Assembly: GCA_036403815.1 (NCBI GenBank)
Contig: DASWQH010000007.1
Location: forward strand, 103,056 to 167,055
DNA: 64,000 nt
Source: JACVRN01 sp036403815
Lineage (GTDB): Bacteria; Acidobacteriota; Blastocatellia; Pyrinomonadales; Pyrinomonadaceae
Reading direction: 5' to 3'
A program made the translations under genes and the position numbers. The notes beneath the pieces are model-generated. The model was not told the origin of the DNA. It saw only the letters and a list, made by a program, of their open reading frames with translations, and made no database searches. Below are positions 49,558-58,787 of the stretch, one piece after another; position 1 is the first letter of the stretch; every line of letters starts with the position of its first letter.

Positions 49558-51180
49558 GTGTACGGGGGAAGTCTCGCTATAGAACTGCTGTCGAACAAAG
49601 TTTTTCTTTCTGTGATGATCGTGGTCATCGCGTCTGTGCATGGCTATGGCGCGGCGTGGCTCGCCATTAGAATGCTCTTTCGCCCGCGCCGTCCGGTCAA
49701 ACTGTTGGGGCTGACCATCTGGCCGCAGGGAATGATTCCGCGCCACCGCGAGCGCCTTGCCGAGTCTATAGGCAATGCTGTGGGCAATGAGCTGGTCTCG
49801 CAGGAGACGGTCGTCAATGCGCTCTTCGAGACAGACTTCTTTCGCAGCAAGGTCGAGAGTCTGGTCAACTCTTACACGGACGACCTTCTCAATGAGTCCT
49901 ATCCTTCATTCATAGAGGCGCTGCCGAAGGGCGCACGCGCGCCCGTGCTCGATGCTCTTGCGGCGATTCAATACCGCATAGCGGAGCATATTGCAGACGC
50001 CCTCCGAAGCGAAGAGACCGCCGAAGCCGTGATGGGCTTCATCAGCCGCCGCGTGGACGAGATTTTAGCGAGGCGATTGACGGATGTCGTGGACGAGGAA
50101 ACTTTCGAGCAGGTTCTGGGGTTCATCGAAGGGCGCTTTCAGGGCATCGTTACTGAAAAGGGTTTTGAGACGAAGGTTAGAGATTTCGTCGGAGGCCGAC
50201 TGGATGATCTGGCGAATAGCAACGCGCCTCTGGCCGAGATGTTCACGCCGGAAACCGTTCTCATCATCAAGGAGCGCGTTGACCGTCAAATCCCGCCCAT
50301 CGTTCAGCAGTTGACGGGCATCGCCACCAACACGCGCACGCGCTCGCAAATCGGCGCGCTCATCAAGCGCGAGGTTGACGATTACTACGCACAGCTCTCC
50401 TTCTTCAAAAAAATCTTCATCTCGCGCGAGCGCATACACACGGAGGTGGATGAGCTGGTCAATAAGACTCTGCCGCGCCGCGTCGAAGAGCTGCTGAGCG
50501 GTGAAGCCTTCGAGCAAGAAGCAGAGGCTTTCCTGAATTCTACGATTGATAATTTCTTTGCGCGTCCCATCAACGAGCTTGTAGGGCAAATCGCCCCCGA
50601 CAAGCTCTTGATGATTAAGGATCAGGTCTCGGAGAGGATTTTAGCGCTGGCACGAAGCCCTGAGCTTTCCAACACCGTTTCGGCTTATGCTACGGACGCT
50701 CTTGGGAGATTGCGTCCTCATACATTGCGTGCGCTCCTCGAACATGCCAATCCGGATTCCGCCGCGCGGCTGAAGAGTTTTCTTTCCAAGGGGCTGCTCA
50801 GCATTCTCTCGCGCGAAGATACTGCGCAGACAATCAACAACATCCTGAGCAGCCAGATTGAGCGCCTGCTGGTTACGCCCATAGGCCGCCTGGGCGATAG
50901 CCTGCCGGAACAGACCATACGGAACATGAGCGAAGCGCTGACAGACCGCATCACGCAGGCCGCGCGCGAGCGGCTTCCCGCAGCTATCCTTGAGTTCGAT
51001 ATAGGCGGCATCGTCCGCCGCAAAGTCGCGGATTATCCTGCGGACAAACTCGAAGCGCTGGTGCTTTCGGTCGCGCAACAGCACTTGAAGACCATAGAGC
51101 TTTTCGGCGCGCTCATAGGTCTCCTCATAGGCGTCTTTCAAGCCTTTTACTTCTGGTACTTTTCCGGCACAGCACACTAA
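49558..51180 (+). CDS. DUF445 domain membrane protein
   Basis: 540 residues. One N-terminal membrane span (SVMIVVIASVHGYGAAWLAI), then NLLFRP-like RMLFRPRRPVKLLGLTIWPQGMIP, a long cytoplasmic or periplasmic helical region with repeated VDE/LxxR segments, and one C-terminal span (LIGLLIGVFQAFYFWYF). This two-ended anchor with the opening MLFRP..P...G...P.GMIPK-like sequence is typical of DUF445 (YheB/YtaP-type). Function unknown, often linked to the envelope. The start GTG 49558 is used because no better in-frame start precedes the first span. Confidence 0.83.
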   Translation: MYGGSLAIELLSNKVFLSVMIVVIASVHGYGAAWLAIRMLFRPRRPVKLLGLTIWPQGMIPRHRERLAESIGNAVGNELVSQETVVNALFETDFFRSKVESLVNSYTDDLLNESYPSFIEALPKGARAPVLDALAAIQYRIAEHIADALRSEETAEAVMGFISRRVDEILARRLTDVVDEETFEQVLGFIEGRFQGIVTEKGFETKVRDFVGGRLDDLANSNAPLAEMFTPETVLIIKERVDRQIPPIVQQLTGIATNTRTRSQIGALIKREVDDYYAQLSFFKKIFISRERIHTEVDELVNKTLPRRVEELLSGEAFEQEAEAFLNSTIDNFFARPINELVGQIAPDKLLMIKDQVSERILALARSPELSNTVSAYATDALGRLRPHTLRALLEHANPDSAARLKSFLSKGLLSILSREDTAQTINNILSSQIERLLVTPIGRLGDSLPEQTIRNMSEALTDRITQAARERLPAAILEFDIGGIVRRKVADYPADKLEALVLSVAQQHLKTIELFGALIGLLIGVFQAFYFWYFSGTAH

Positions 51181-51182
51181 AT

Positions 51183-51206
51183 TCTGCCGCCCCTTTCAGG
51201 GGCTTT
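51183..51206. repeat. solo REP-A half-hairpin
   Basis: TTCTGCCGCCCCTTTCAGGGGC, a single outer hairpin of the REP-A family, is the whole sequence between the convergent DUF445 and phosphatase stops and probably terminates both. Confidence 0.65.
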
Positions 51207-51795
51207 AGTACTTCATCTGCACAACCTTGGCTTTCCCCTTTGCGTAGACGGTCACTATAAATAGATCGTCGAACTTCTTTTCATCAATCGTTGGAACCGT
51301 GTCGCCTCCGAGCATCTTGATGACATCCGGCACTGAATTGCTGTGGCCGATGATTAATACAGTATCTCCGGGGTGTTCCATTATCTTGTCTACAATCTGG
51401 CGTATGGACTGCTCGGAAACTTCTCTGGGATTGGATTGCTTGGTCTGTATGGTGATAGGCGCAACGGTTATGCCTAGCTGTTTGGCAAGCGGCTCGGCGG
51501 TCTGCTTCGTGCGTAAAAACTGAGATGTGTAGATCGCTTTGACCCCGGCGCTGGCTAGCAGGCTTGCCAGCTTCTGCGAACGCGCCACGCCTGCTTCGGT
51601 GAGCGGAGGGTCTTCGCGCGGAGCATCCGCTTTCTCTGCGTGACGCACCAGTATGACGGTCGTCGCTTTGAAGCCTTCATCAGTTGATTGTGCGTCTCTG
51701 GCCGCGGCTGCTTGAATGAGAAGCGTTGCGAATAGCACGGTCGCCACGAGAACGACAGAGCATATGAATCGTTGCTGCGAGAAAACTTTTTTCAT
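51205..51795 (-). CDS. exported histidine phosphatase superfamily protein
   Basis: 196 residues with a signal peptide (VCSVVLVATVLFATLLIQAAA-like, residues ~9-33). The phosphatase core has ILVRHAEKAD (the RH nucleophile motif), PPLTEAGVARSQKLASLL, IYTSQFLRTKQTAEPLAKQL and the second His in LIIGHSNSVPDVI. Members hydrolyse phosphorylated small molecules or proteins with a phospho-His intermediate; the acid residue usually seen after the first motif is replaced by the PREDPPLTE stretch. SD AAGGAGACCC supports ATG 51795. Confidence 0.9.
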   Translation of the reverse strand: MKKVFSQQRFICSVVLVATVLFATLLIQAAAARDAQSTDEGFKATTVILVRHAEKADAPREDPPLTEAGVARSQKLASLLASAGVKAIYTSQFLRTKQTAEPLAKQLGITVAPITIQTKQSNPREVSEQSIRQIVDKIMEHPGDTVLIIGHSNSVPDVIKMLGGDTVPTIDEKKFDDLFIVTVYAKGKAKVVQMKY

Positions 51796-51864
51796 CCGTG
51801 CGGGTCTCCTTAATTAGACAGGCGCTTTATTCTTCAATAGAGCTGTTGCTTTATGGAAAGAAAG

Positions 51865-52623
51865 CTATTTCTTCCAGTGCGAGGCGGTCGCCCAAGCCTG
51901 CGGGTCGAAGAACTTGTCGTCGAGCGCGACGTTGGCGCGTATGTCCGTGTAGTCTTCGCGCGTTGTCGTCTTACCATCGAACATAAAGATGACTTCGGGC
52001 GCGACCCATCCTCCCTCTTTCATCTTCACGTACTTGTTGAACTGCACCTCGGAGGTCTTCGTCTTGTCTTTTCCGGCGGGGCGGAGCATGCGCACGAAGT
52101 ATAGGTTCTGTTTATCAATCCAGAACTGCGCCGAATGCAGGTCGCCTGTCTTAGCGCCGACGACATAGACCGGACGCCCCTGCCAGGTGTCTTCGCGCAG
52201 GACGGAGAGGTCGAATCCCATGTCTTTGAGTTTCGTCATGGTCTGCTCGACTGGAATAAAGTAAGCATCGAAGCCTAAGAGCAGAAGCGGGTGAACCAGG
52301 GGTTGTGACTTATCAACTTTGCCGCCTTTGATGTCATAGACGGTGTCGCTCACAAACAGGATGCCGTTTCCGTCCTTGATGGGATCAAAGTCTATACGAA
52401 GCTTGCCCGGCATGGCGAGCGCTTCGTACCAGATCGAAGCTTTGCTCGTCCCGTCCGGGTTATACTCCGTGGTCTTCTGCGTGAAGGTCACGTTCTTGTA
52501 CCACTTGCCCGCGTAACGTTTCTGCATGGCGTGCAAGAGGTCTTCCGTGGTCTTAACCTTATCGGCGCGCGCGGGCGCGACGAAGGCTGCAAACAGGGCG
52601 CAAAGAAGTAAAAGATGGCGCAC
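51865..52623 (-). CDS. exported LolA-like outer-membrane lipoprotein carrier family protein
   Basis: 252 residues with a signal peptide (RHLLLLCALFAAFVAPARA). The mature protein opens TTEDLLHAMQKRYAGKWYKN and contains TFTQKTTEYNPDG, LAMPGKLRIDFDPIKDGNG, ILFVSDTVYDI and WIDKQNLYFVRMLR, the strand pattern of LolA/LolB-like or MlaA-associated DUF proteins. It likely binds a lipid or lipoprotein in the periplasm; the exact family is unsure. The start is GTG 52623 behind AGGAGAG; earlier starts in this frame would be encoded by the 52747-52881 inverted repeat. Confidence 0.78.
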   Translation of the reverse strand: MRHLLLLCALFAAFVAPARADKVKTTEDLLHAMQKRYAGKWYKNVTFTQKTTEYNPDGTSKASIWYEALAMPGKLRIDFDPIKDGNGILFVSDTVYDIKGGKVDKSQPLVHPLLLLGFDAYFIPVEQTMTKLKDMGFDLSVLREDTWQGRPVYVVGAKTGDLHSAQFWIDKQNLYFVRMLRPAGKDKTKTSEVQFNKYVKMKEGGWVAPEVIFMFDGKTTTREDYTDIRANVALDDKFFDPQAWATASHWKK

Positions 52624-52746
52624 GATTGTTTTATCTCTCCTTTGAATTGGTGACTGGATTTTGTAATGAATCCGAAAAATCGTCAAAGGCTGATTCGGAT
52701 ATTTCTGGTACGCTCCGAAAGACTGAAAAGTTATCAGCCAAAAAAC

Positions 52747-52881
52747 TGTAGGGGCAGGGCTAGTCCCTGCCCGTCGCGCATCAAGCGCGAAAACGATTCG
52801 CATTCATTCAATCTTGAATCAATAGCTTATTGATAATCGCTCTAGCGAGCGATACGGGCAGGGACTAGCCCTGCCCCTACA
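52747..52881. repeat. 28-bp perfect inverted repeat between divergent genes
   Basis: Arms 52747-52774 and 52854-52881, beginning TGTAGGGGCAGGGCTAGTCC, are perfect complements; each arm also contains its own small palindrome (GGGCAGGGCTAGTCCCTGCCC). The 79-nt centre has weaker TTCA/TGAA hairpins. It sits in the promoter region between the LolA-like and M28 genes. Confidence 0.85.
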
Positions 52882-52968
52882 TTCGGCAATTTTGGTAAAC
52901 CCTTGCAGCCCCTTTCGCGTATACACGTGTGCCTCGAAAGCACACTTTTTCCACCTGTGGAGATTTTA

Positions 52969-54627
52969 ATGAGACAACGACCATCTATTTCTCTCTGGCG
53001 CACTCCCCTGGTCGCGCTCCTGATAGCAACCTTTTTATCTTCGATGGCACCCGCGTGGCAACAGGCCGCCGCGACGGTCGCCGTCAAATCCACTTCGAGT
53101 TTAAGCGAGACGGAACGCAAGACGGCGGCGCTCGTGCGTGCCGAAACTATACGCAAAGTGACAACCGAGCTTTCCGCTCCGGACATGCAGGGGCGCGGGA
53201 CGGCGCAGCCGGGCGGAGAGCGCGCGGCACGCTACATCGCAGACCGCTTCATGAAGCTTGGCTTAAAGCCGCTCGGCGATAATGGCACATATCTGCAAGC
53301 CATCAAATTCAAAAGCTCGCAGGCGCTGCCTGATTCCTTCATCAAGGCAGGCGATGCAGTGCTCAAGCAGGGCGCGGATTTCGTTCTAGCCCCTCCGTAC
53401 ACTTCGGATCAAATGGACGCGAGCGGCCAGCTTGTCTTCGTAGGCTACGGCGTTAAGTCTGAGGAGCTGAAGCGCAACGACCTTGAAGGAATTGATGTCA
53501 AAGGCAAGATTGTCGTTATCATGAGCGGTCGCCCGCAGAATGCTGATGAAGCGGCGTGGAAGAAGGCCGGGTCTTCTATGTCTCTGGCACGCAATCTAGT
53601 CATGCAGGGCGCTGCCGGAATCATCCTCGCTAACTTCGGGTCAAAGGCTCAGCCCTACAAGACGCTTGCAGACTATCTCTCGCGTCGTCGTGTGCAACTG
53701 GCTGACGCTCCCGTGCCTCCTTTCAAACTGCCGCCAATAATTCTTATGGGCGATGAAGGGTTGGAGAAATTATTCGCTGGCACGGGCGCAACCTACGCGC
53801 AAGCCTTAGCGAAAGCGCAGGCGGGCGAATTCGCCTCGCGCGATTTGAACAAGCAGGCGAGCATCAGTGTTCGCACCAAGTCGGAAGAGGCCGTCAGCAG
53901 CAACGTCGTCGGTATCCTTGAAGGCTCCGATCCGAAGCTCAAGGATCAGGCAGTGGTCTACACTGCGCACTACGATGCTTACGGCATTGACGCAGCGGGG
54001 CGCATCTTTCCCGGCGCAGCCGATAACGCGCTTGGCGTCGCCATGATTACTTCTATTGCCGAAGCCTTCACGAAATCTAAAGAGAAGCCGCGTCGCTCTA
54101 TCATCTTCCTGGCGGTGACGGGCGAAGAGTACGGGCTGCTCGGCGCGGAGTACTGGGTCAAGCATCCTACGTGGCCGCTTGAAAAAATCGCCGCCGACCT
54201 GAACTTCGACGGCATCGGCACGGAAATCTACGGGCCGGTCAAGAAGGTCGTAGGCTTCGGCGCGGAATATTCCGACCTGGGCAAGACGCTTGAAGATGTC
54301 TTACAGGCGACGGGCGTCGCGCTGACGCCCGACCCTATGCCGGAAGAGCAGGCGTTCTATCGCTCGGATCATTTCGCTTTCGTCAAGAAGGGCGTTCCTG
54401 CCTTGATGCTGCTCGGCGGGCCTGACGGCGAGACGGCGGTCTGGATGGCGCGCGCCAAAAAATGGCTCGAAACCGATTATCATCAGCCGACCGATACGGT
54501 GCAGCCCAACTGGAACTGGGAAGGCCCGCGCACCAGCGCCACCATAGGTCTCATCATAGGAATGCGAGTGGCAAACGCAGAAGCGATGCCCGCCTGGCTG
54601 CCGGGCGCACCCTTCAAGCGCGGATGA
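52969..54627 (+). CDS. exported M28 family zinc metallopeptidase with PA domain
   Basis: 552 residues. Signal peptide (VALLIATFLSSMAPAWQ), an M28 N-terminal region (~50-140), an inserted PA domain (~150-290: QLVFVGYGVKSEELKRNDLE, GKIVVIMSGRPQ), then the catalytic domain. Zinc ligands appear as His in YTAHYDAYGID, Asp in GAADNALGVAM, Glu-Glu in TGEEYGLLGAE, Asp in LNFDGIG and His in RSDHFAF. This is the aminopeptidase Y/glutamate carboxypeptidase type, extracellular. ATG 52969 has GGAG 8 nt upstream. Substrate not determinable. Confidence 0.92.
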   Translation: MRQRPSISLWRTPLVALLIATFLSSMAPAWQQAAATVAVKSTSSLSETERKTAALVRAETIRKVTTELSAPDMQGRGTAQPGGERAARYIADRFMKLGLKPLGDNGTYLQAIKFKSSQALPDSFIKAGDAVLKQGADFVLAPPYTSDQMDASGQLVFVGYGVKSEELKRNDLEGIDVKGKIVVIMSGRPQNADEAAWKKAGSSMSLARNLVMQGAAGIILANFGSKAQPYKTLADYLSRRRVQLADAPVPPFKLPPIILMGDEGLEKLFAGTGATYAQALAKAQAGEFASRDLNKQASISVRTKSEEAVSSNVVGILEGSDPKLKDQAVVYTAHYDAYGIDAAGRIFPGAADNALGVAMITSIAEAFTKSKEKPRRSIIFLAVTGEEYGLLGAEYWVKHPTWPLEKIAADLNFDGIGTEIYGPVKKVVGFGAEYSDLGKTLEDVLQATGVALTPDPMPEEQAFYRSDHFAFVKKGVPALMLLGGPDGETAVWMARAKKWLETDYHQPTDTVQPNWNWEGPRTSATIGLIIGMRVANAEAMPAWLPGAPFKRG

Positions 54628-54680
54628 GCATGAAAATATGTTGTCGAGAGGGAGATGACTTCTCAGAAGCTGATTGCAAA

Positions 54681-54865
54681 GTCCCGTAGGGACTTCCGGT
54701 AATAGCCCAGCACTTCAGTGCTGGGCACAGAAAGCTACGAAAGGTTGAGTCCCGTAGGGACGACTGAAGCTATTTTCAATCGTCCCTACGGGACTCAAAA
54801 TTCTCTTACTTATTTTCTAACCCAGCACTGAAGTGCTGGGCTATTTTCAAATGTCCCTACGGGAC
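54681..54865. repeat. REP-B composite palindromic element, copy 1
   Basis: Design as in REP-A with different sequence: GTCCCGTAGGGAC, GCCCAGCACTTCAGTGCTGG, GAGTCCCGTAGGGACGA, then mirrors CGTCCCTACGGGACTC, CCCAGCACTGAAGTGCTGGG, TGTCCCTACGGGAC. A shorter relative is at 58861-58932. It separates the M28 gene from the HU gene. Confidence 0.85.
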
Positions 54866-54899
54866 AATTAGTCGGATCCGTAAGCTTCGTTTCCGCTTG

Positions 54900-55232
54900 C
54901 TACTTTTTCTTGGGCGGAAGGACTGAGTCTTTCATCGCCTTGCCGATGCGGAATTTGAGCGTGGTCTTGGCGGGAATCTTTATGGTCTCGCCTGTGGCCG
55001 GGTTGCGGCCTTCGCGAGCTTTGCGCTCAGCCCTGACCATCTTGCCTAAGCCCGGCAGCACGAACTCGCCGTTGCGCTTAACTTCGCTGCCCGCAAGCGC
55101 GGCCAATTCCTCGAAGAACTCCTTGGCCTGCGAGCGTTTGATGTCGAACTTTTGAGCGAAGTGGTTGAGTACTTCCGACTGGCTCATACGCTTCCCGTTT
55201 GTCTTACCCGTTGACTTCTTGCTTGTTGCCAT
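54900..55232 (-). CDS. HU/IHF family DNA-binding protein
   Basis: 110 residues. The N-terminal 15 residues are a basic Lys/Ser/Thr extension (MATSKKSTGKTNGKR), followed by a complete HU fold: VLNHFAQKFDIKRSQAKEFF, EELAALAGSEVKRNGEFVLPG and the DNA-embracing arm REGRNPATGETIKIPAKTTL, with KFRIGKAMKDSV at the end. It binds and bends DNA in the nucleoid. The start at 55232 has GGAGG but with a long spacing (14 nt). A longer frame upstream is non-homologous. Confidence 0.92.
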   Translation of the reverse strand: MATSKKSTGKTNGKRMSQSEVLNHFAQKFDIKRSQAKEFFEELAALAGSEVKRNGEFVLPGLGKMVRAERKAREGRNPATGETIKIPAKTTLKFRIGKAMKDSVLPPKKK

Positions 55233-55521
55233 TAAAAGCTTAATGCCTCCAGAATGATTTTGTGTTGATAAAACGCGAGCGCCTTTATACCACGACTGGC
55301 GCGAAATACAGAGCCGGGAGAAAAATATTGGAGTCTGGATTGTTAAATAAATTCGCCGCCGGTCGTCTTTAGATAGTAGCGGGCAGATGGTGCTTCCTAT
55401 GGTAGCCGAAATCCTTTTGCGAACTTTTGCGCCCGTTTCATCGTTTTCTGAAGCACGCGAAGGAAAAAGGGTTGGGAATCTTCCGTAAGCTTCACGCTTT
55501 TTTTTGTAGGGAGAGGTTAAA

Positions 55522-56181
55522 ATGAAAAGAACAGTCTGTTTGCTAGCGCTACTGGTAGCCATGACGGGATGCGGGAAGTACATGAAGTGGGGCGGAAAAG
55601 GACTGTCCGGCTCAGGTACGATTAAGACGGAAAAGCGCGACATAGGCACTTTCGCATCCGTTGATGTGTCGGGCGCATACGAGGTCGAGATAGTCTGCCA
55701 GAAGCAGCCGAGCCTGGAAGTCGAGGGCGATGACAACATACTGCCACTGGTGCAGACCTACGTCAAAAACAACACGCTCTTTATTACGAGCGAGCGCGGC
55801 TTCAATGTGAAAAAGCCTATCAAGGTGAGAATCACGACCGGCAATCTTGAAGGGGTTAATTCTACGGGCGCAAGCAAAATTACACTCGACGGAGTGAAGA
55901 ACGAACAGCTTGTGATTGAGACCAGCGGGGCGAGCAAGATTGATGCCGCAGGGGAAACCAAATCTCTTCAGATTGAATCAAGCGGCGCAAGCACGGTGGA
56001 TGTCAGAGACCTTCGCGCCGCACGCGTCAAGGTGTCTTTGAGCGGCGCAGGCCACGCCAACGTTTACGCCTCGGAAGAAGTGAACGCCGATGTTTCAGGA
56101 GCGGCGAGCGTCACCTACTACGGCGAGCCGAAGGTGGTCAACAAGAGCGTCTCAGGCGCAGGCTCAATCAACAAGGGATGA
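55522..56181 (+). CDS. DUF2807 (GIN domain) lipoprotein
   Basis: 219 residues. A lipoprotein signal (MKRTVCLLALLVAMTGC) precedes a right-handed beta-helix domain of the DUF2807/GIN type: IGTFASVDVSGAYEVEIVCQ, then repeated rungs NSTGASKITLDG, ETSGASKIDAAG, ESSGASTVDVRD, SLSGAGHANVYA, DVSGAASVTYYG, each about 20 residues with a conserved S-G-A turn. Members are secreted surface proteins of unclear role. Good SD GGGAGAGG before ATG. An LIR of the GTGACA family follows. Confidence 0.9.
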   Translation: MKRTVCLLALLVAMTGCGKYMKWGGKGLSGSGTIKTEKRDIGTFASVDVSGAYEVEIVCQKQPSLEVEGDDNILPLVQTYVKNNTLFITSERGFNVKKPIKVRITTGNLEGVNSTGASKITLDGVKNEQLVIETSGASKIDAAGETKSLQIESSGASTVDVRDLRAARVKVSLSGAGHANVYASEEVNADVSGAASVTYYGEPKVVNKSVSGAGSINKG

Positions 56182-56197
56182 AGTAAGACAGGTGACG

Positions 56198-56270
56198 GGT
56201 GACAGGTGCCGGGTGCCGGTTAAAGAAAGACAACTGGATTTTCTTTAACCGGCACCCGGCACCTGTCACC
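56198..56270. repeat. 31-bp perfect inverted repeat, GTGACA/GTGCCGG word family
   Basis: Perfect arms 56198-56228 and 56240-56270 (starting GGTGACAGGTGCCGGGTG), with an 11-nt loop; left side continues as degenerate GGTGAC words. It is between convergent genes and could terminate both. Confidence 0.85.
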
Positions 56271-56276
56271 TGCTTT

Positions 56277-56684
56277 TTACGGGTTGGTGTTGGAGGTTGA
56301 AGGCTTGGCGGCTGCGGGAGTTTCCGTGGAGCCGCCTTTTTCGTGCATCACTATGGTTTCGCGTTCGCCGCGAAACGTGATGCTGCGTAGAGCCTTGGCG
56401 TCTCCCTCTTGAACCATACCGAACTCTGTGCGCTGCGCATCCTTCTCACGCTTCTCAAGACGAGCAGTAGCGCGGGCTACAACCTTTTTACCTTTGAGGA
56501 AAAGAAGCTCGCCCGTCTGTTCGTCGAACTTCAGCTTGTAGTCGCCCTTCTTGACGAGCGTGCCGTTGATAATAACATCCTGGGGTAATGTTACCTCTTC
56601 GCTCTTGCCTTTAGCGAAGCCAAGCGCACTCACGAGAGCGCACAGGGCTAATAACATCATTAAGCGGTTGACCGTCTTTCTCAT
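56277..56684 (-). CDS. small exported protein, paralogue of the gene at 9336-9716
   Basis: 135 residues with signal peptide (VNRLMMLLALCALVSALGFA). The mature domain mirrors the 9336 protein: LPQDVIINGTLVKKGDYKLK, then TGELLFLKGKKVVARATARL, EKREKDAQRTEFG and LRSITFRGERETIVM, followed by a Thr/Ala/Pro-rich tail. The two copies are 47 kb apart and on opposite strands. No recognised domain. SD is AAAGGACAAGAGAG. Strong conservation of the charged LEKRE segment suggests a functional surface or binding site. Confidence 0.85.
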   Translation of the reverse strand: MRKTVNRLMMLLALCALVSALGFAKGKSEEVTLPQDVIINGTLVKKGDYKLKFDEQTGELLFLKGKKVVARATARLEKREKDAQRTEFGMVQEGDAKALRSITFRGERETIVMHEKGGSTETPAAAKPSTSNTNP

Positions 56685-57026
56685 CTCTCTTGTCCTTTCA
56701 TCACTTTCATTCCAAATGGGCAGGCTCTTTCTCCGACAAGTGTACGGAAGTAACAGTCGTCATCTTAGAGAAAGGAAGAGAAGATGAGGGATGAAATGTG
56801 ACCAACAGGCCGTAAGCTGTGACGGTTCGTCCCAAACAGGAAAAGGCTGCATATGAGTACGAAACTAGAGATTTTCGTGCGCGCTTTGATCCCATCTCTT
56901 ATTTAATTTCTCGTAAATCTCTAGCTACTTTTCTGTATGTTGAAAGCAGGACTCGACGCGACGGGATGAAGATGCCTCCGGCGCGCTTGACCGCAAGCAG
57001 TCTGCGCAGGCAAGATTCACGATGTT
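56685..57026. other. 342-base gap, no gene seen
   Basis: Divergent region between the small secreted-protein gene and the VWA gene. Both promoters are expected here. I find no repeat of the window's families and no credible coding frame. Confidence 0.4.
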
Positions 57027-58787
57027 ATGTTGTACAAATTCCCTGCCGCGCAGCTTCTTCTTGCGCGTGCCCCTCGCTTCGGAAAAGCTTGTGTCATCGC
57101 CTTCGCTTTAGCGCTTCTAGCAGCCCTTTGTGTCCCGGCTGCGCGCGCGCAAGGACTGGTGCGCGAACTGAGCCTGCCGGAGAAAGGCACCGTCTCGATT
57201 AAGAATCGCAACGGTCGCGTCACGGTCATCGCAACGGATGAGCTGAAGAACGCAGTTTCTCTCAAAGCCGAATCTACGGGCGCGGCTATTGAGGAAGCGG
57301 ACGTGATTTCGACTCCTTCGGGCAGCACAATAGAGATTGTCGTACGCAGGCGCACGGAGCGTGACCGCATTGATTTAACCTTGCGCGTGCCTACGCGTGC
57401 AAAGGTCAGAGTAGAATCCGAAGCTGGTGCGGTCGATGTCGCGGGCAACTTCGAATCAGCCGAGGTCAGAACCAACACGGGCACGATTCACGCAGATGTG
57501 CCGACCGATGCCGTCAGCTTTGAATTCATGTGGGAGGCTAGCCGCCCGCGCTACTTCTCGGACGTAGAGTTGCCGAAGGTGAAAGAGAAGGCTGGCGGCT
57601 GGTATTCAATCAGCGGCAAGCTCGGCGAGAAGAAAGCTAAAAGAGAGGAGCGCGTGCGGCTGGATTTCTCAACGCAGCGCGGCGTCATTCTCTTTAACGT
57701 AGACCCTTCGATGGTGCCTTCGGATTTGCGCGACCGCCCGTTGACGGAAGCCGCGCGTGCCATCGTCAGGAGCGGCGACGGCCCCTTGATGGAGGCCATA
57801 CGAAAGGTCAGCCCGAAACTTTTCGGTGACTATGCCAAGACCTTGCCGCCTCCGAAAGAAGCGCCGAGCCTTGTCACGCGCCGCGCGCCCGGCGAAGTCA
57901 CGACGGAAGTCTCTCCGCAGCTATTGCGTCTCAACGTGAGCGTCACGGATCGCAATGGCCGTGCCCTGAGCGGTCTCGCTGCACAGGACTTCACTCTTTA
58001 CGAGAATGGGCAGGAGCGAAAGATAGTTGAAGTGAAGGCTGCGAACGCGCCGTTTAATCTGGTGCTGCTGCTGGATGTTTCGGGCAGCGTGGAAGAGCGC
58101 ATAGACTTTATACGCAAGGCTGCGCGCAACTTTCTTGCGACCGCCAGCCCGCAGGATCGAATCAGCATCATCTCCTTCCGCGACGACATACAGATCATCT
58201 CTGAATTTACAACCGACCGCCAGAAGCTTTCCGTCAGTCTGGACAAGATTGACGCGGGCGGTGGCACGGCGCTCTTCGATGCTCTCGCCTACACGCTCGT
58301 AGATACCTTGAAGCCTCTGCGCGGCGAGAGAACCGCCATCGTCATTCTTTCTGACGGAGACGACAACAAATCTTTCGTCCCGTTCGGCGCAGTGCAGGAA
58401 GCTATCATAGAATCGGGCGCGCTCATCTACCCGCTCTACGTGCCTTCGATTCTGATTCCGGAATCGAGCGTGGCCGCGCCCACTACTACGCTTGACCCTA
58501 CGCGCTCGCGCTACCTGACGATTACGACTCGTGCCGAAGAGGAAGGCAAAAAACTTGCGACCCTTTCCGGCGGCATCTTTTATCCGATTCGCCGCCTGGA
58601 AGATTTGCAGCGAGCCTATGACGACGTGGTCGCACAGCTACGCATGTCCTACACTATAACTTACGCCTCGAACAGCGCGCCTGCGGAGCGTCGCGTGCGC
58701 GTGCGTGTGAATCGTGACGGCGCGTCCGCCCGCCCAAGCCCGGTCGTCAACGTCGGCACAACGTCGAGCGAAGGCGCTAGAAGATAA
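57027..58787 (+). CDS. exported VWFA-related protein of acidobacterial type
   Basis: 586 residues with a signal peptide (~12-42, ending AARAQG). The N-terminal domain (~45-160) has parallel short strands (GTVSIKNRNGRVTVIATDEL, SEAGAVDVAGNFESAEVRTN, TGTIHADVP) like DUF4097 adhesin-type helices. The C-terminal half (~300-570) is a VWA domain with a changed MIDAS: LVLLLDVSGSVEERI (DxSxS), a conserved Thr near ISEFTTDRQ, and ILSDGDDNKSF. The pre-VWA segment LLRLNVSVTDRNGRALSGLA is the hallmark of the acidobacterial VWFA-related family. Likely a surface protein or part of a secreted complex; the function of this family is unknown. Confidence 0.88.
   Translation: MLYKFPAAQLLLARAPRFGKACVIAFALALLAALCVPAARAQGLVRELSLPEKGTVSIKNRNGRVTVIATDELKNAVSLKAESTGAAIEEADVISTPSGSTIEIVVRRRTERDRIDLTLRVPTRAKVRVESEAGAVDVAGNFESAEVRTNTGTIHADVPTDAVSFEFMWEASRPRYFSDVELPKVKEKAGGWYSISGKLGEKKAKREERVRLDFSTQRGVILFNVDPSMVPSDLRDRPLTEAARAIVRSGDGPLMEAIRKVSPKLFGDYAKTLPPPKEAPSLVTRRAPGEVTTEVSPQLLRLNVSVTDRNGRALSGLAAQDFTLYENGQERKIVEVKAANAPFNLVLLLDVSGSVEERIDFIRKAARNFLATASPQDRISIISFRDDIQIISEFTTDRQKLSVSLDKIDAGGGTALFDALAYTLVDTLKPLRGERTAIVILSDGDDNKSFVPFGAVQEAIIESGALIYPLYVPSILIPESSVAAPTTTLDPTRSRYLTITTRAEEEGKKLATLSGGIFYPIRRLEDLQRAYDDVVAQLRMSYTITYASNSAPAERRVRVRVNRDGASARPSPVVNVGTTSSEGARR

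Noticed and set aside
54900..55739. 279-residue form of the HU protein
   Set aside because: HU homology begins only at the ATG at 55232; the upstream 169 codons are antisense to the DUF2807 gene and its promoter.
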